In this document: positions 1 through 7,070 of the stretch, in pieces
Layout of the letters: every line of letters starts with the position of its first letter
Position numbering within the stretch: the stretch's first letter is position 1
Source of the DNA: CAYMEK01 sp964389305
GTDB taxonomy: Bacteria; Spirochaetota; Spirochaetia; SZUA-6; DRHE01
Direction: 5' to 3'
DNA length: 19,151 nucleotides
NCBI GenBank assembly: GCA_964389305.1
Contig: CAYMEK010000075.1
Location: 1 to 19,151, forward strand
Position numbers and translations under genes: made by a program
The notes under the pieces: generated by a model
Told to the model about the DNA's origin: nothing
What the model saw: the letters and a program-made list of their open reading frames with translations, nothing else
The model's database searches: none

Positions 1-48
1 AAGTCCCGTCTCCGGCAAAGGAAGGCGGAAGAAAGCCTTCTCGAGTAA
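1..48 (+). CDS. possible 3' end of a gene entering from the left
   Basis: The first forward frame is open from the window edge to a TAA at 46-48 and encodes about 15 charged residues ending in EESLLE. Hairpin-forming DNA follows shortly after, which would suit a gene end. Fifteen codons are too few to show coding, so this is only a possible C-terminal tail and the product cannot be named. Confidence 0.22.
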   Translation, partial: KSRLRQRKAEESLLE

Positions 49-75
49 ATACTACGGCACGAAGGGCATGAACAG

Positions 76-123
76 GCGGAAATCCGCTTTATACTCCGCG
101 GTACTGTCTAGGGGATTCCCCTA
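76..123 (+). terminator. two short hairpins, possible terminator
   Basis: GCGGA (76-80) and TCCGC (83-87) can pair and are followed by TTTAT. A second perfect inverted repeat, TAGGGGA (109-115) and TCCCCTA (117-123), is followed by AATTT. Both lie just after the possible gene end at 48 and before the promoter at 146. The stems are short and the T-runs weak. The second repeat could equally be a protein-binding palindrome. Confidence 0.25.
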
Positions 124-145
124 ATTTGCGGGTAAAATATTCTGA

Positions 146-174
146 TTGAAATCGAAATAGAAAGAGCCTATCAT
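146..174 (+). promoter_or_regulatory. sigma-70-type promoter for the 297-1985 gene group
   Basis: TTGAAA (146-151) and TATCAT (169-174) are separated by exactly 17 bases, giving four of six and five of six consensus matches. Transcription would start near 181 and leave a leader of about 115 bases before the ATG at 297. This is the only good promoter I see ahead of the small-gene cluster. Confidence 0.45.
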
Positions 175-194
175 TTTTAAGCGGAAAATGGCAT

Positions 195-247
195 TCACCG
201 GATTCTTGGTGACGCTTACTTTCCCAGGGCCGATTCTCCTTAGGAGA
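195..247 (+). other. structured 5' leader with two small perfect hairpins
   Basis: Downstream of the proposed promoter, TCACC (195-199) pairs with GGTGA (208-212), and TCTCC (235-239) pairs with GGAGA (243-247). The second stem contains a Shine-Dalgarno-like AGGAGA that has no start codon at the right distance. I recognise no known riboswitch. The stems are only 5 bp, so they may be chance. Confidence 0.22.
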
Positions 248-296
248 TAGAGGGTTCCAGCCACCTGGATTCGGGGACGAAAAGGACATAGAAACG

Positions 297-575
297 ATGA
301 TGGATGTTGTCATCGCCCAGGTCGACATTGCTCTGTTCATCCGCCGCGAACTTACCGAACAGGTAGCCACATTCACCTGGCAGAAGCCTGAGAACGGGAC
401 TGCTATGCTCGATCTGTCCGGGGGCGATCGCATTGTATCCATTCCGGTTTCCTTGTTGGAACTGCAGGACTACGACTACGTCGAGACCAAAGAACGTATC
501 CGTAATGAAATAAGGAAAGCCGTTGATGGGTGGCAGTCTACGGTGCGCAGGCCCCTGAGCATTACTACGAGGTAA
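297..575 (+). CDS. small hypothetical protein (92 aa)
   Basis: I do not recognise this protein. It starts at an ATG (297) with AAGGA at 282-286 about ten bases upstream. The frame is closed by a TGA at 210-212 and has no other ATG, GTG or TTG start between. The product is soluble, with alternating hydrophobic strands in residues 1-60 (for example VVIAQVDIALFI and DRIVSIPVSLLEL) and a charged helix-like stretch near residues 60-80. There is no signal peptide, membrane segment or cysteine motif. It is the first gene after the promoter at 146 and lies 152 bases ahead of the MshEN-like gene on the same strand. The antisense frame (240-662) has no ribosome site and poorer composition. A small regulator or adaptor would fit, but nothing shows it. 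Confidence 0.6.
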   Translation: MMDVVIAQVDIALFIRRELTEQVATFTWQKPENGTAMLDLSGGDRIVSIPVSLLELQDYDYVETKERIRNEIRKAVDGWQSTVRRPLSITTR

Positions 576-727
576 TTCTGGACTATCAGAATACTCAAAA
601 CAGGGCGGCAACTTTTGTTCTACCGAATGAATAGAGAGATCATGGGCTGGATATCTAAGCAATCTCGAGATAGCGAGTAGAAGCAGTTACAGCGGTAGAG
701 TTTTTCATTCATTACCGGAGATGATAA

Positions 728-922
728 GTGAATGAGAGAATAGGCGAAACATTGGTCCGCATAAACGTTATGAAAACCTATCAGGTGGCAGACGTCCTTA
801 GTGCCCAGAAGGCCGGCGATAACCGTCTCTTCGGCGAGATCGCCATAGAACTCGGCTATATCAATGACGAGATCCTCAAAAAGTACGTGGAGGCGAAGGA
901 GATGATGAAAAAAGAGGACTGA
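728..922 (+). CDS. stand-alone MshEN-like domain protein, candidate c-di-GMP binder
   Basis: The protein has 64 residues and starts at GTG 728, with CGGAG at 716-720 seven bases upstream. It is almost entirely one MshEN/GspE-N-like unit. Residues 5-28 (RIGETLV to SAQ) match the 24-residue c-di-GMP motif of MshEN domains, RLGxx(LVI)(LVI)xxG(LVI)(LVI)xxxxLxxxLxxQ, with Ile for Leu at position 2, Asn for the mid Gly and Val for one Leu. A second, weaker copy begins RLFGEIAIELG, with an inserted Phe and Lys in place of the final Gln. In large proteins this domain sits at the N-terminus of type II secretion or pilus ATPases; here it is alone. The stop is one base before the next ATG (924), so the two genes are probably co-translated. 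The family assignment is strong; nucleotide binding is inferred. Confidence 0.75.
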   Translation: MNERIGETLVRINVMKTYQVADVLSAQKAGDNRLFGEIAIELGYINDEILKKYVEAKEMMKKED

Positions 923-923
923 T

Positions 924-1121
924 ATGACCGAACAAGAAAGCGATTGCGAATATCGAAAGACCTGTCATTTCTACAACATGAAGAACATGACGCCGGCAAA
1001 TAAAAGGCTCAAAGAACTGTACTGCCTCGAATGGCCGCTGAAATGTGCGATTAACCAGGCCAAGACGGTGGGCAGGCCCGTTTCTATCACCCTTTGGCCT
1101 ACGGGTAAGCTGCGGGGATAG
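924..1121 (+). CDS. small four-cysteine protein (65 aa)
   Basis: It starts at ATG 924, one base after the preceding stop, with its ribosome site (GAGG) inside the end of that gene. It has four cysteines, C8, C14, C34 and C41, in the pattern C-x5-C-x19-C-x6-C, set in CEYRKTCHFY and YCLEWPLKCAIN. This resembles small bacterial proteins of the form 'C...C.F......YC......CA', which I know only as uncharacterised. The cysteines could bind a metal or iron-sulfur cluster. There is no signal peptide, so a cytoplasmic location is likely. The tight coupling to the MshEN-like gene suggests the two products act together. The coding call is good; the function is unknown. Confidence 0.65.
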   Translation: MTEQESDCEYRKTCHFYNMKNMTPANKRLKELYCLEWPLKCAINQAKTVGRPVSITLWPTGKLRG

Positions 1122-1178
1122 GAGAACCATTCCGGGTTCAGCCTTCTTCGCCATCAGGAGTAAGAGGAAATAGTCGCT

Positions 1179-1985
1179 ATGGGAGGATGGAATCCATTCA
1201 GACGAAAATGCAAGCTGAGAGTAGAACCTCACGAATATTACGACAACGAGTTGACGGAGTTTCTCCAGAAAGGGGACATCATCCTTTATCGCGGCGAGTA
1301 TAGGAGTCTTACTTCGGCACTGATCATGGAGTTTACCCGCTCGCCGTACTCCCACGCGGATATCTATGTGGGAGACGGCTGGTGCATCTCGGCCGAACGC
1401 TACGGCCTGTCGCTGGAAGACCACTGCAACACCGAGTTCATCGACCTCCTGAGGCTCAAGAGCGGGCTGTCACGGGAGCAGCGAGCCATAGTACTGGAAA
1501 AAGCCTACCAGTCACTGGCCAAGCCGTACGAATATCTGGGACTCCTGGGGTTTCCCTTCGGAAGCGAGAAAGCAGCCGCCAGGCGGTCGGCCAATCAAGC
1601 CTATATCTGCTCCGAGGTAACGGCTTGGTGCTACAAGGAGGCGGGAATCGATTTGATACGGGACCGGCCTGAGGCAATCGAAGCACCGGCCGACCTGGCT
1701 CGCTCCCCTGAGCTGGAATGGCTGGGCGCCTGGAAAGCTGGCCGGCCGTTCCCCGGTGCCCAGCACAATAAGTTCCACAAATTGCAGCTCAACAAGAAAG
1801 CCGGGTTTGCCAAATGGTTGGTAAGAAACGTAGCCGATCTACTGTCGGAAAGAGACGAGTACTACGAGAAGCTCCGGGACGAGCAGGTGACCGGGAGCAG
1901 ACAGGAACACTACGGCAAAATCGAGCAGGTTTTCAGAACCGCCTTGCAGAAATCCCGAAGACTCCTGCAGGAAGCGGCGGACTGA
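1179..1985 (+). CDS. YiiX/YebB-like permuted NlpC/P60 cysteine hydrolase
   Basis: The protein has 268 residues and starts at ATG 1179 with AGAGG at 1164-1168. Residues 32-60 (GDIILYRGE to SPYSHADIYVGDG) and 141-151 (AYICSEVTAWC) are the two hallmark blocks of permuted papain-like (YiiX, NlpC/P60) enzymes. His59 comes before Cys144, which is the permuted catalytic order. Such enzymes cleave amide or thioester bonds in peptidoglycan or lipid-like substrates; the real substrate here is unknown. No signal peptide is visible, so it may act in the cytoplasm or at the inner face of the membrane. The C-terminal 60 residues are charged and helical, possibly coiled-coil, and look like an extra module. 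It lies 57 bases after the four-cysteine gene and probably ends the transcription unit. Confidence 0.8.
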   Translation: MGGWNPFRRKCKLRVEPHEYYDNELTEFLQKGDIILYRGEYRSLTSALIMEFTRSPYSHADIYVGDGWCISAERYGLSLEDHCNTEFIDLLRLKSGLSREQRAIVLEKAYQSLAKPYEYLGLLGFPFGSEKAAARRSANQAYICSEVTAWCYKEAGIDLIRDRPEAIEAPADLARSPELEWLGAWKAGRPFPGAQHNKFHKLQLNKKAGFAKWLVRNVADLLSERDEYYEKLRDEQVTGSRQEHYGKIEQVFRTALQKSRRLLQEAAD

Positions 1986-2003
1986 CGACACCGGGCAGGG
2001 TTG

Positions 2004-2050
2004 GCGCCGGTGGAATCCTGCGCGGCCTCTGTCTCACCCACCGCCGGCGC
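2004..2050. terminator. GC-rich inverted repeat between convergent genes
   Basis: GCGCCGG (2004-2010) pairs perfectly with CCGGCGC (2044-2050), and the arms extend imperfectly through TGG and CCA. It lies in the 120-base gap between two converging genes, where a bidirectional terminator would be expected. The loop is long and neither side has a T-run, so it would not be a classic intrinsic terminator. Confidence 0.22.
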
Positions 2051-2105
2051 GCATGATAGGCCTGCAGTGGGAGTCTTTCAAGATCGGAACACGGGGATCC
2101 CGACC

Positions 2106-3539
2106 TTACGGCAGAACCAGGGTGCTCCAGGATTCCGGCGGCAGCATCAGGGCCGCGGCCTTTTTCCCCACTTTGACCTTCAGAGGTATCTGTTCGACGG
2201 TGGCGTTCTGCAGCACGAGGACTAGGCTGCCGTCGGGATTCTTGAAGGCGAGGGCATCCTGCCAGGTGCCGGTTGTTTTCGTCTTGATCAGCAGGGCTCC
2301 CGGCTTGACGAAGTGGCTGAAATGCTTGAACGCGTAGTACATGGGCGTGTATGTTACCGTCTTCGTACGCGAATCCACCACCACCGCCGCATTCTGCGGC
2401 CACGGCCTCAGCGCGTCAATGCTCTTGCCTTCCTGGTCGAGTACCATGTTCCAGAGCATGTACGAATTGGCGCCCTTAGTGAAATATTCCTTGACCTTAT
2501 TCCAGGTGTAGACCCCGTAATTCCAGTCGTTCTGGGGCTTGTCCGGGTCGAAGCCCGCCTTCCAGTAAAAGTTGCCGCATTCGGTCTCCGTCTGCATGAT
2601 CCGCTTGTCCGGGTAGTGTCGACGGGTCCATTCTACCGAGTACAGGCCGTCCCATTGGAAACCCACCGTCGTGACATAGGCGCTGGCCTGCTCGTCGGCC
2701 AGCACCGTGGCCGGATATTTGGTGTAGTCGCCATCCTGGATGGTGCCCAGCCAGATCTCACCGCGCACGCCGCGCGCTTTGAAAAGCGGGCCAAGGTGGT
2801 TCCGGATGAAGATCAGGACCTGCTGCTCGGTCCACAGACAGCTCGGGTAGTTGGTGGAAATCGTGGGCTCGTTTTGGACGCAGACGGCGTACGCGTCGAT
2901 GCCCTCTGCCCGGTAGGACTCGAGAAAGCGCGCCAGGTATAGCGCGTATGCGTCGTACGTCCTCGGGTCGTCCTTCATTTCGCCCCCGTCGAACTCGCCG
3001 TTGCTCTTCATCCAGGTAGGAGGCGTCCAGGCCGAAGCCCAAATCCTCAGATCCGGCCTGACTTCCATTGCGGCCTTGATATAGGGAATCAGGTACTGCC
3101 GGTCCCGTTCTATAGAAAAGTACCGCATGTCGTAGTCGCCAGGAACTTCATCGAGGGTGTAGCGGTCCACGGCATAATCGCTGGCCCCGATCGGCACCCG
3201 ACAGATGTTGAAGCACGCTCCCGTATCGGGATCGAAAAACGCCCTGAGCACCTCGTCTCTTTCAGCGGGCGACAGCATGGACAGGGCGACCCAGCCTTTC
3301 TCGTTGAATGTTCCGCCGAAGCCATCGATCGTCTGGGCGGTCAGGCTCTTGTCGATCGCGATATCGAACCCCTCGCCTGTGTCCCGGCTCAGGACCACAG
3401 GACCTGCATCCCGCCAGGGCCTGTCCGCTGTGGTCACGGTCCAGGAGGCGTCGGTGCCCCGGATCCCGCCGGCAGGGAGGGTTTGCAAGACTAGCAGGGA
3501 TAGAAGCAGGATTGACAGAATAGCAGTACCCCGTCTCAT
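2106..3539 (-). CDS. secreted glycoside hydrolase family 30 (glucosylceramidase-like)
   Basis: The protein has 477 residues from ATG 3539. The frame also has a GTG at 3545, but AGAAGGA upstream leaves two bases to the GTG and eight to the ATG, so the ATG is chosen. Residues 1-25 form a signal peptide (basic start, then ILSILLLSLLVLQTL), so the enzyme is exported. GH30 landmarks follow in order: DGFGGTFNEKG near 72, WASAWTPPTWMK near 167, VQNEP with the likely acid/base Glu224, and MQTETECG with the likely nucleophile Glu318. A small beta domain ends the protein. The family contains glucosylceramidases, beta-1,6-glucanases and related beta-glycosidases; the substrate cannot be told by eye. No sugar transporter or other glycosidase is adjacent, so it stands alone facing the YiiX-like gene. 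Confidence 0.9.
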   Translation of the reverse strand: MRRGTAILSILLLSLLVLQTLPAGGIRGTDASWTVTTADRPWRDAGPVVLSRDTGEGFDIAIDKSLTAQTIDGFGGTFNEKGWVALSMLSPAERDEVLRAFFDPDTGACFNICRVPIGASDYAVDRYTLDEVPGDYDMRYFSIERDRQYLIPYIKAAMEVRPDLRIWASAWTPPTWMKSNGEFDGGEMKDDPRTYDAYALYLARFLESYRAEGIDAYAVCVQNEPTISTNYPSCLWTEQQVLIFIRNHLGPLFKARGVRGEIWLGTIQDGDYTKYPATVLADEQASAYVTTVGFQWDGLYSVEWTRRHYPDKRIMQTETECGNFYWKAGFDPDKPQNDWNYGVYTWNKVKEYFTKGANSYMLWNMVLDQEGKSIDALRPWPQNAAVVVDSRTKTVTYTPMYYAFKHFSHFVKPGALLIKTKTTGTWQDALAFKNPDGSLVLVLQNATVEQIPLKVKVGKKAAALMLPPESWSTLVLP

Positions 3540-3786
3540 ATGCACAATCCTTCTGGTGGCCGTGCCTCAACACGCCCGCGATCCCGATCGGCCGCAGAAA
3601 TGTGGATTTGCTTCCCAAGACGGTGAAGCGAAGCTGTGATTTCTCGTCACCTATCTGCCAACGCCGTCTCGGCCGCTTCCATGGTAGTGCAGCAGGCGGC
3701 ACCGGTCAATTCACCTGCGGTAAGGTTTTTAAGTGAGGCAATTAGAGTTGCCGGTCCTGCAGGCCGTCTTGTCGGCACCAAACGGA

Positions 3787-4641
3787 TCATTCCGCAAGGA
3801 TTTCTCTGGCTTGCCTGTAGAACTCGCTGTATACCGTCAGGGCGTCCCGTGACATTCCGAGACGACCAGCCAGTGTGTACAGGGCTTTGCGGGCCCGGCG
3901 GTCGGCGGGATTGTGCCCCAGGCGTCGCTGCGCTGCGGCGATCCGACGCAACGGCAGGGCGTCCTCCAGCACACCGACTAACCGGCCCAGCTCCGACCTG
4001 GTTCCCTCTCCCCGCTCCAGCGCCTCGCGAAGATCCAGATGCTCTACCAGCCAGGAGGATTCCGCCGCCACCGGATCGACCTCGCCGGAGTCCCGGCCAA
4101 AGATATCCGGACAGCTCCTGGAGCGGATGGCCTTGTAGATGCGGCTCAAGAAAACGTCGACCAGCGGCTTGAGGGCCTCCAGACCTCGGGACGCAGCCGC
4201 CGCCTTAGCGCGTAGGAGCGGCAGATTCCTGCGGCGCTGGACCCACCCCAGGCAGGCCAAACCAGCGCCGCCCACGGTCATCAGCATCTCATCGGCCAGA
4301 GGGATCGGATCGGGAAAGATCCAGTTGATCAGACCGACAGCGGCAAGCGCGCTGCCGGCCACCACGAGCTGGTTGAGGCGGGAGCCGTAGCGCTTTGGCT
4401 CACCGAAGCACAGGCGAAGGAGCTCTGCCCGTATGGTCGTCTCGGCTTCTGCCGGACAGTCCGCGTATATAAGAATGGCCAGCTTGTTCTGGACCGCCAG
4501 ATCCAGGAGCTTCTTGCCCAGTGAAGCGGTACAGAGGACGCGGTACGGGTCAGGCTGCGCCGAAAGAGGCAGCAGGTAGATGCATTCCGGGCGTATAAAA
4601 GGTCTATAGGCCGGATCGAAGCGCATTGGGCGGTAGGTCAT
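3787..4641 (-). CDS. hypothetical protein with two membrane helices
   Basis: I do not recognise the family. The frame could begin at GTG 4770, but ATG 4641 is preferred. It has TAGGA about six bases upstream, and starting there removes an unnatural Cys/Gly/His-rich tail that would fill the divergent promoter space. The 284-residue product has an N-terminal soluble part of about 85 residues, two adjacent hydrophobic segments (near 90-108 and 117-135) forming a hairpin, and a long helical C-terminal half rich in Arg, Ala and Glu that ends REILAE. There is no signal peptide, so both ends probably lie in the cytoplasm. It is divergent from the diguanylate cyclase gene. The 250 bases between its stop and the GH30 start hold no convincing gene or terminator. 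Confidence 0.65.
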   Translation of the reverse strand: MTYRPMRFDPAYRPFIRPECIYLLPLSAQPDPYRVLCTASLGKKLLDLAVQNKLAILIYADCPAEAETTIRAELLRLCFGEPKRYGSRLNQLVVAGSALAAVGLINWIFPDPIPLADEMLMTVGGAGLACLGWVQRRRNLPLLRAKAAAASRGLEALKPLVDVFLSRIYKAIRSRSCPDIFGRDSGEVDPVAAESSWLVEHLDLREALERGEGTRSELGRLVGVLEDALPLRRIAAAQRRLGHNPADRRARKALYTLAGRLGMSRDALTVYSEFYRQAREILAE

Positions 4642-4775
4642 GCCAATCCTATCTAGGGGAATCGAGGCGGGGCTGTCAAGCAAGACATGCGGATGAATGC
4701 CCCTCCCGCCCCTGTCCGAAAGCACCCGGCAGCGGTAATGGCAGTAATCGTCATTCTCGTGTATGCTCACGATGC

Positions 4776-6119
4776 ATGCACCTGCGTTCCGGCAGCGGGC
4801 TTAAGCTCGGCTTCCAGTATCTCGTCCCCTTCCTGATCGTCGCGGCCGCTGTCCTGCTGCTGGTCTTCCGTCCCTTCGCGGCTGCGATTCTCGACGGCTC
4901 GTTCACCACTACGCTGCTGATCGTGGTAACCGTGCTGTTCCTGGTCCACAGCGCCCTGGCCCTGCGCCTGCACCAGATCACGGCCTTCTTCGCCGGTCTG
5001 GAGCTGGTTTATGCGGACCTGCTTCTCCTGCGCAGCGGCTCCGCAGCCCTGGCTGGCGCCCCCCAGCCCGTCTATGCCTGGCTCCTGGCCCTGCTCCTAC
5101 CCTACACTCTCTTGATCGTTTACCTCTTCGGTCAGCGTCCGCTCTCCAGACCGGCCAGCATGCTCAGAGCGGCGCTCATCCTGGGGTTGCCACCGGCGCT
5201 GGCCTGGGCATCCGACCTGGCGCCGCGGCTCGCTGCTGTCTTGCTCGAACCCCCTTCCCTTCCTCTTTCCAGAGCTCCACTACCGGCCAGCGGGATCGCC
5301 GGGCTGGTCCTGCTGGCCGCCGTGCTCGCCCTGCGAGGCCGCCGGCGAACAATCTACGAGCTGTGCCTCCTCCTCGCTCTCGCCCCGGCCTACACTCTGT
5401 TCGCCCTGATCGGCCGGATTCCGACAGACCGTTCCGGCGGTGCCGGGGAGCCGGTCGATGCCGGCGCTGGTTCCGCCGCCTTGCCGGGGGGCTGGATTGT
5501 TATCACATTCGCCGGGGCTTTCCTTATCCTGCTGTACGGTTTATACCGTCTGTACTGGCAGCGCGCCTACCTGGACGAGCTGACCGGCCTGGCCAACCGT
5601 CGCGCCTTCGATGAAAGGCTTCGTTTTCTGCGGCGTCACGACACTCTGGCCATGATCGACATTGACCACTTCAAGAAGATCAACGATACCTACGGTCACG
5701 CCGAGGGAGACAACGCCCTGCGTTCGGTGGCCGGCCAAATCCGGCGGGCCTACGGAGGCCAGGCGTTCCGCTACGGAGGCGAAGAGTTCGCTTTGATCCT
5801 GCCGGGCGTGGGACGGGAGGCGGCTGTCGAGAGTCTGGAACTGCTGCGGCGAACCGTGTCGGAGCGGCGGCTGGTGGTTCGTGCAGCCACCGAGCGCAGA
5901 AAGAGCCGGCGGCAGCGCGGGGACCGCCGACGACGGCCAGCCGGCGCCGCCCGTTCGGCCCGCTCCACGACGATCGGCAGGCGCATCCGGATTACGGTCA
6001 GCGTGGGCTTCGCTGCCTGCAACCGGAGGGGCAAACCCGCGGAAATGCTGCGCAGGGCGGATCAGGCTCTGTACGAGGCCAAGAGCCGCGGAAGGAATCG
6101 AGTCGTAGGTTATAACTGA
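4776..6119 (+). CDS. membrane-bound GGDEF diguanylate cyclase
   Basis: The frame is open from 4626, but its early part reads antisense to the neighbouring gene. ATG 4776 is chosen because a hydrophobic N-terminus follows directly; no clear ribosome site is visible. Residues 10-260 contain about six or seven membrane segments rich in Leu and Ala. A GGDEF domain follows from about 264: DELTGLANRRAF, MIDIDHFKKINDTYGH and the active loop GGEEF (334-338), so c-di-GMP synthesis is expected. The product-inhibition site (RxxD before the loop) reads YGGQ and is absent. Residues about 364-403 form an Arg-rich insert just before the last conserved strand (ITVSVGFA). Such cyclases sense membrane or external signals; the signal is unknown. 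It converges on the gene ending at 6156, with a 36-base gap. Confidence 0.9.
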   Translation: MHLRSGSGLKLGFQYLVPFLIVAAAVLLLVFRPFAAAILDGSFTTTLLIVVTVLFLVHSALALRLHQITAFFAGLELVYADLLLLRSGSAALAGAPQPVYAWLLALLLPYTLLIVYLFGQRPLSRPASMLRAALILGLPPALAWASDLAPRLAAVLLEPPSLPLSRAPLPASGIAGLVLLAAVLALRGRRRTIYELCLLLALAPAYTLFALIGRIPTDRSGGAGEPVDAGAGSAALPGGWIVITFAGAFLILLYGLYRLYWQRAYLDELTGLANRRAFDERLRFLRRHDTLAMIDIDHFKKINDTYGHAEGDNALRSVAGQIRRAYGGQAFRYGGEEFALILPGVGREAAVESLELLRRTVSERRLVVRAATERRKSRRQRGDRRRRPAGAARSARSTTIGRRIRITVSVGFAACNRRGKPAEMLRRADQALYEAKSRGRNRVVGYN

Positions 6120-6155
6120 GTAGCGGCCGACGACAGCAAGCCCGGCCCGCCGCCT

Positions 6156-7007
6156 TCAGTGCACAGTGGGATGGGAAGTCCGTTGATCTTCGGCGACGTC
6201 CTCCGCTTTCGGGAACAACCATTCCTTCGCTTCATGGATGATCGGCGTGAGGAGGACCATTTGTATATGTCTGCTGCTCGATTCGATTTTTCGCTCCCAG
6301 CGTTCGGGGCTGTAGAGGGCGGCCAGCCGGCGCCGGGCCTCCTGAACACGCCGGTCGGTCTCCGGTTTGTTTCGGATCAAAGAGGCCAGCATGTAGGCGG
6401 TCAGCAAATGCAGCACCGGTTCGGGATTGCTGTCGAGCAGCTCCAGAAGGGTTGCTTTGGCGGCTTCAAGCTGCTTCTGCTGCAGCAGAGAGAAGGCATA
6501 GTTCCAGCGCAGCCAGCCCCGATGCCGAACTCCCTTTTGTTCTCCGTAGCGTCCGAAATACTTCTCCGCCGCTTCGGCGTCGCCTGACAGCAGATACGGG
6601 ATTCCGAACTGGAGGGCGAAAATCCTGAGAAGCCTGGGGCGCTTGTCGCGCAGACGAGATTCCAAGACCGCTATTTTAGCAACCTGGGAAGTGACCAGAT
6701 AGGCGTTGATCAACATCTTGACGTAATTGCGTCGCAGGCGGCCCTTCTGGAAGATCCGCTCCTCCAGAAAGCCGATCAGTCCTTGCCAGTCCTCCTTCTC
6801 CAACAGGCGAAAAAGCTTCCAATTGGCGAGGAAATAGCCATTAATAGCTATGAGGGTGGCCGCAAACAGTGCCCCGGCAATCCAATTCTTCGCGACAAAG
6901 AAACTGAAGTACTCACTTCCCAACAGCGCCAGGGGCATGAAGAAGATAAAGGCGAAGGAAACCAGAATCACGGCGTTGAACAGTATGTAGATGGTTTTAA
7001 ATTTCAT
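6156..7007 (-). CDS. membrane-anchored TPR-like protein
   Basis: The protein has 283 residues from ATG 7007, with a good AGGAG five to six bases upstream. Residues 5-30 and 38-62 are two strong membrane helices (IYILFNAVILVSFAFIFF and WIAGALFAATLIAINGYFL). The rest is a series of amphipathic helices with TPR-like patterns, such as GDAEAAEKYFGRYG and KQLEAAKATLLELLDSNPEP, covering roughly residues 72-210. This suggests a cytoplasmic protein-binding scaffold on the inner membrane. No catalytic motif is visible. It is divergent from the HD-GYP gene, and the two share a 63-base region with repeated TATAATAGT elements. I cannot name a specific family. Confidence 0.7.
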   Translation of the reverse strand: MKFKTIYILFNAVILVSFAFIFFMPLALLGSEYFSFFVAKNWIAGALFAATLIAINGYFLANWKLFRLLEKEDWQGLIGFLEERIFQKGRLRRNYVKMLINAYLVTSQVAKIAVLESRLRDKRPRLLRIFALQFGIPYLLSGDAEAAEKYFGRYGEQKGVRHRGWLRWNYAFSLLQQKQLEAAKATLLELLDSNPEPVLHLLTAYMLASLIRNKPETDRRVQEARRRLAALYSPERWERKIESSSRHIQMVLLTPIIHEAKEWLFPKAEDVAEDQRTSHPTVH

Positions 7008-7017
7008 CGATTGCTCC

Positions 7018-7039
7018 TATAATAGTATCTTATAATAGT
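7018..7039. promoter_or_regulatory. 9-bp direct repeat with two TATAAT boxes in a divergent promoter region
   Basis: TATAATAGT occurs at 7018-7026 and again at 7031-7039, a 13-base period, in the short gap between the divergent genes starting at 7007 (-) and 7071 (+). Either copy could be a -10 box for the forward gene, though I see no clear -35 at the right distance. The repeat could also bind a regulator. Confidence 0.35.
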
Positions 7040-7070
7040 CTAAAATTGTACGCCTTTTGGCAAGGTTATT

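Noticed and set aside
181..296. c-di-GMP riboswitch in the leader before the small-gene operon
   Set aside because: The characteristic conserved segments of class I or II aptamers are not present; only small generic hairpins are seen.
240..662. 140-codon minus-strand frame opposite the 92-residue gene
   Set aside because: No ribosome site, unnatural composition, and the plus-strand frame has a good ribosome site and fits the operon direction.
2313..2942. 209-codon plus-strand frame over the GH30 gene
   Set aside because: It is antisense to conserved GH30 motifs and has low-complexity composition with no family resemblance.
3636..4172. 178-codon plus-strand frame before and over the two-helix membrane protein gene
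   Set aside because: Arg/Pro/Ala-rich composition typical of a shadow frame in GC-rich DNA, with no ribosome site.
4653..4679. Perfect TTGACA on the minus strand (4679-4674) upstream of ATG 4641
   Set aside because: The only -10 at 17-18 bases (TAGATA-like) is weak and would place the transcription start at the ATG, excluding the ribosome site seen there.
4626..4775. N-terminal extension of the diguanylate cyclase frame
   Set aside because: Reads Cys/Arg/Ser-rich sequence antisense to the neighbouring gene start. The hydrophobic sequence begins only after ATG 4776.
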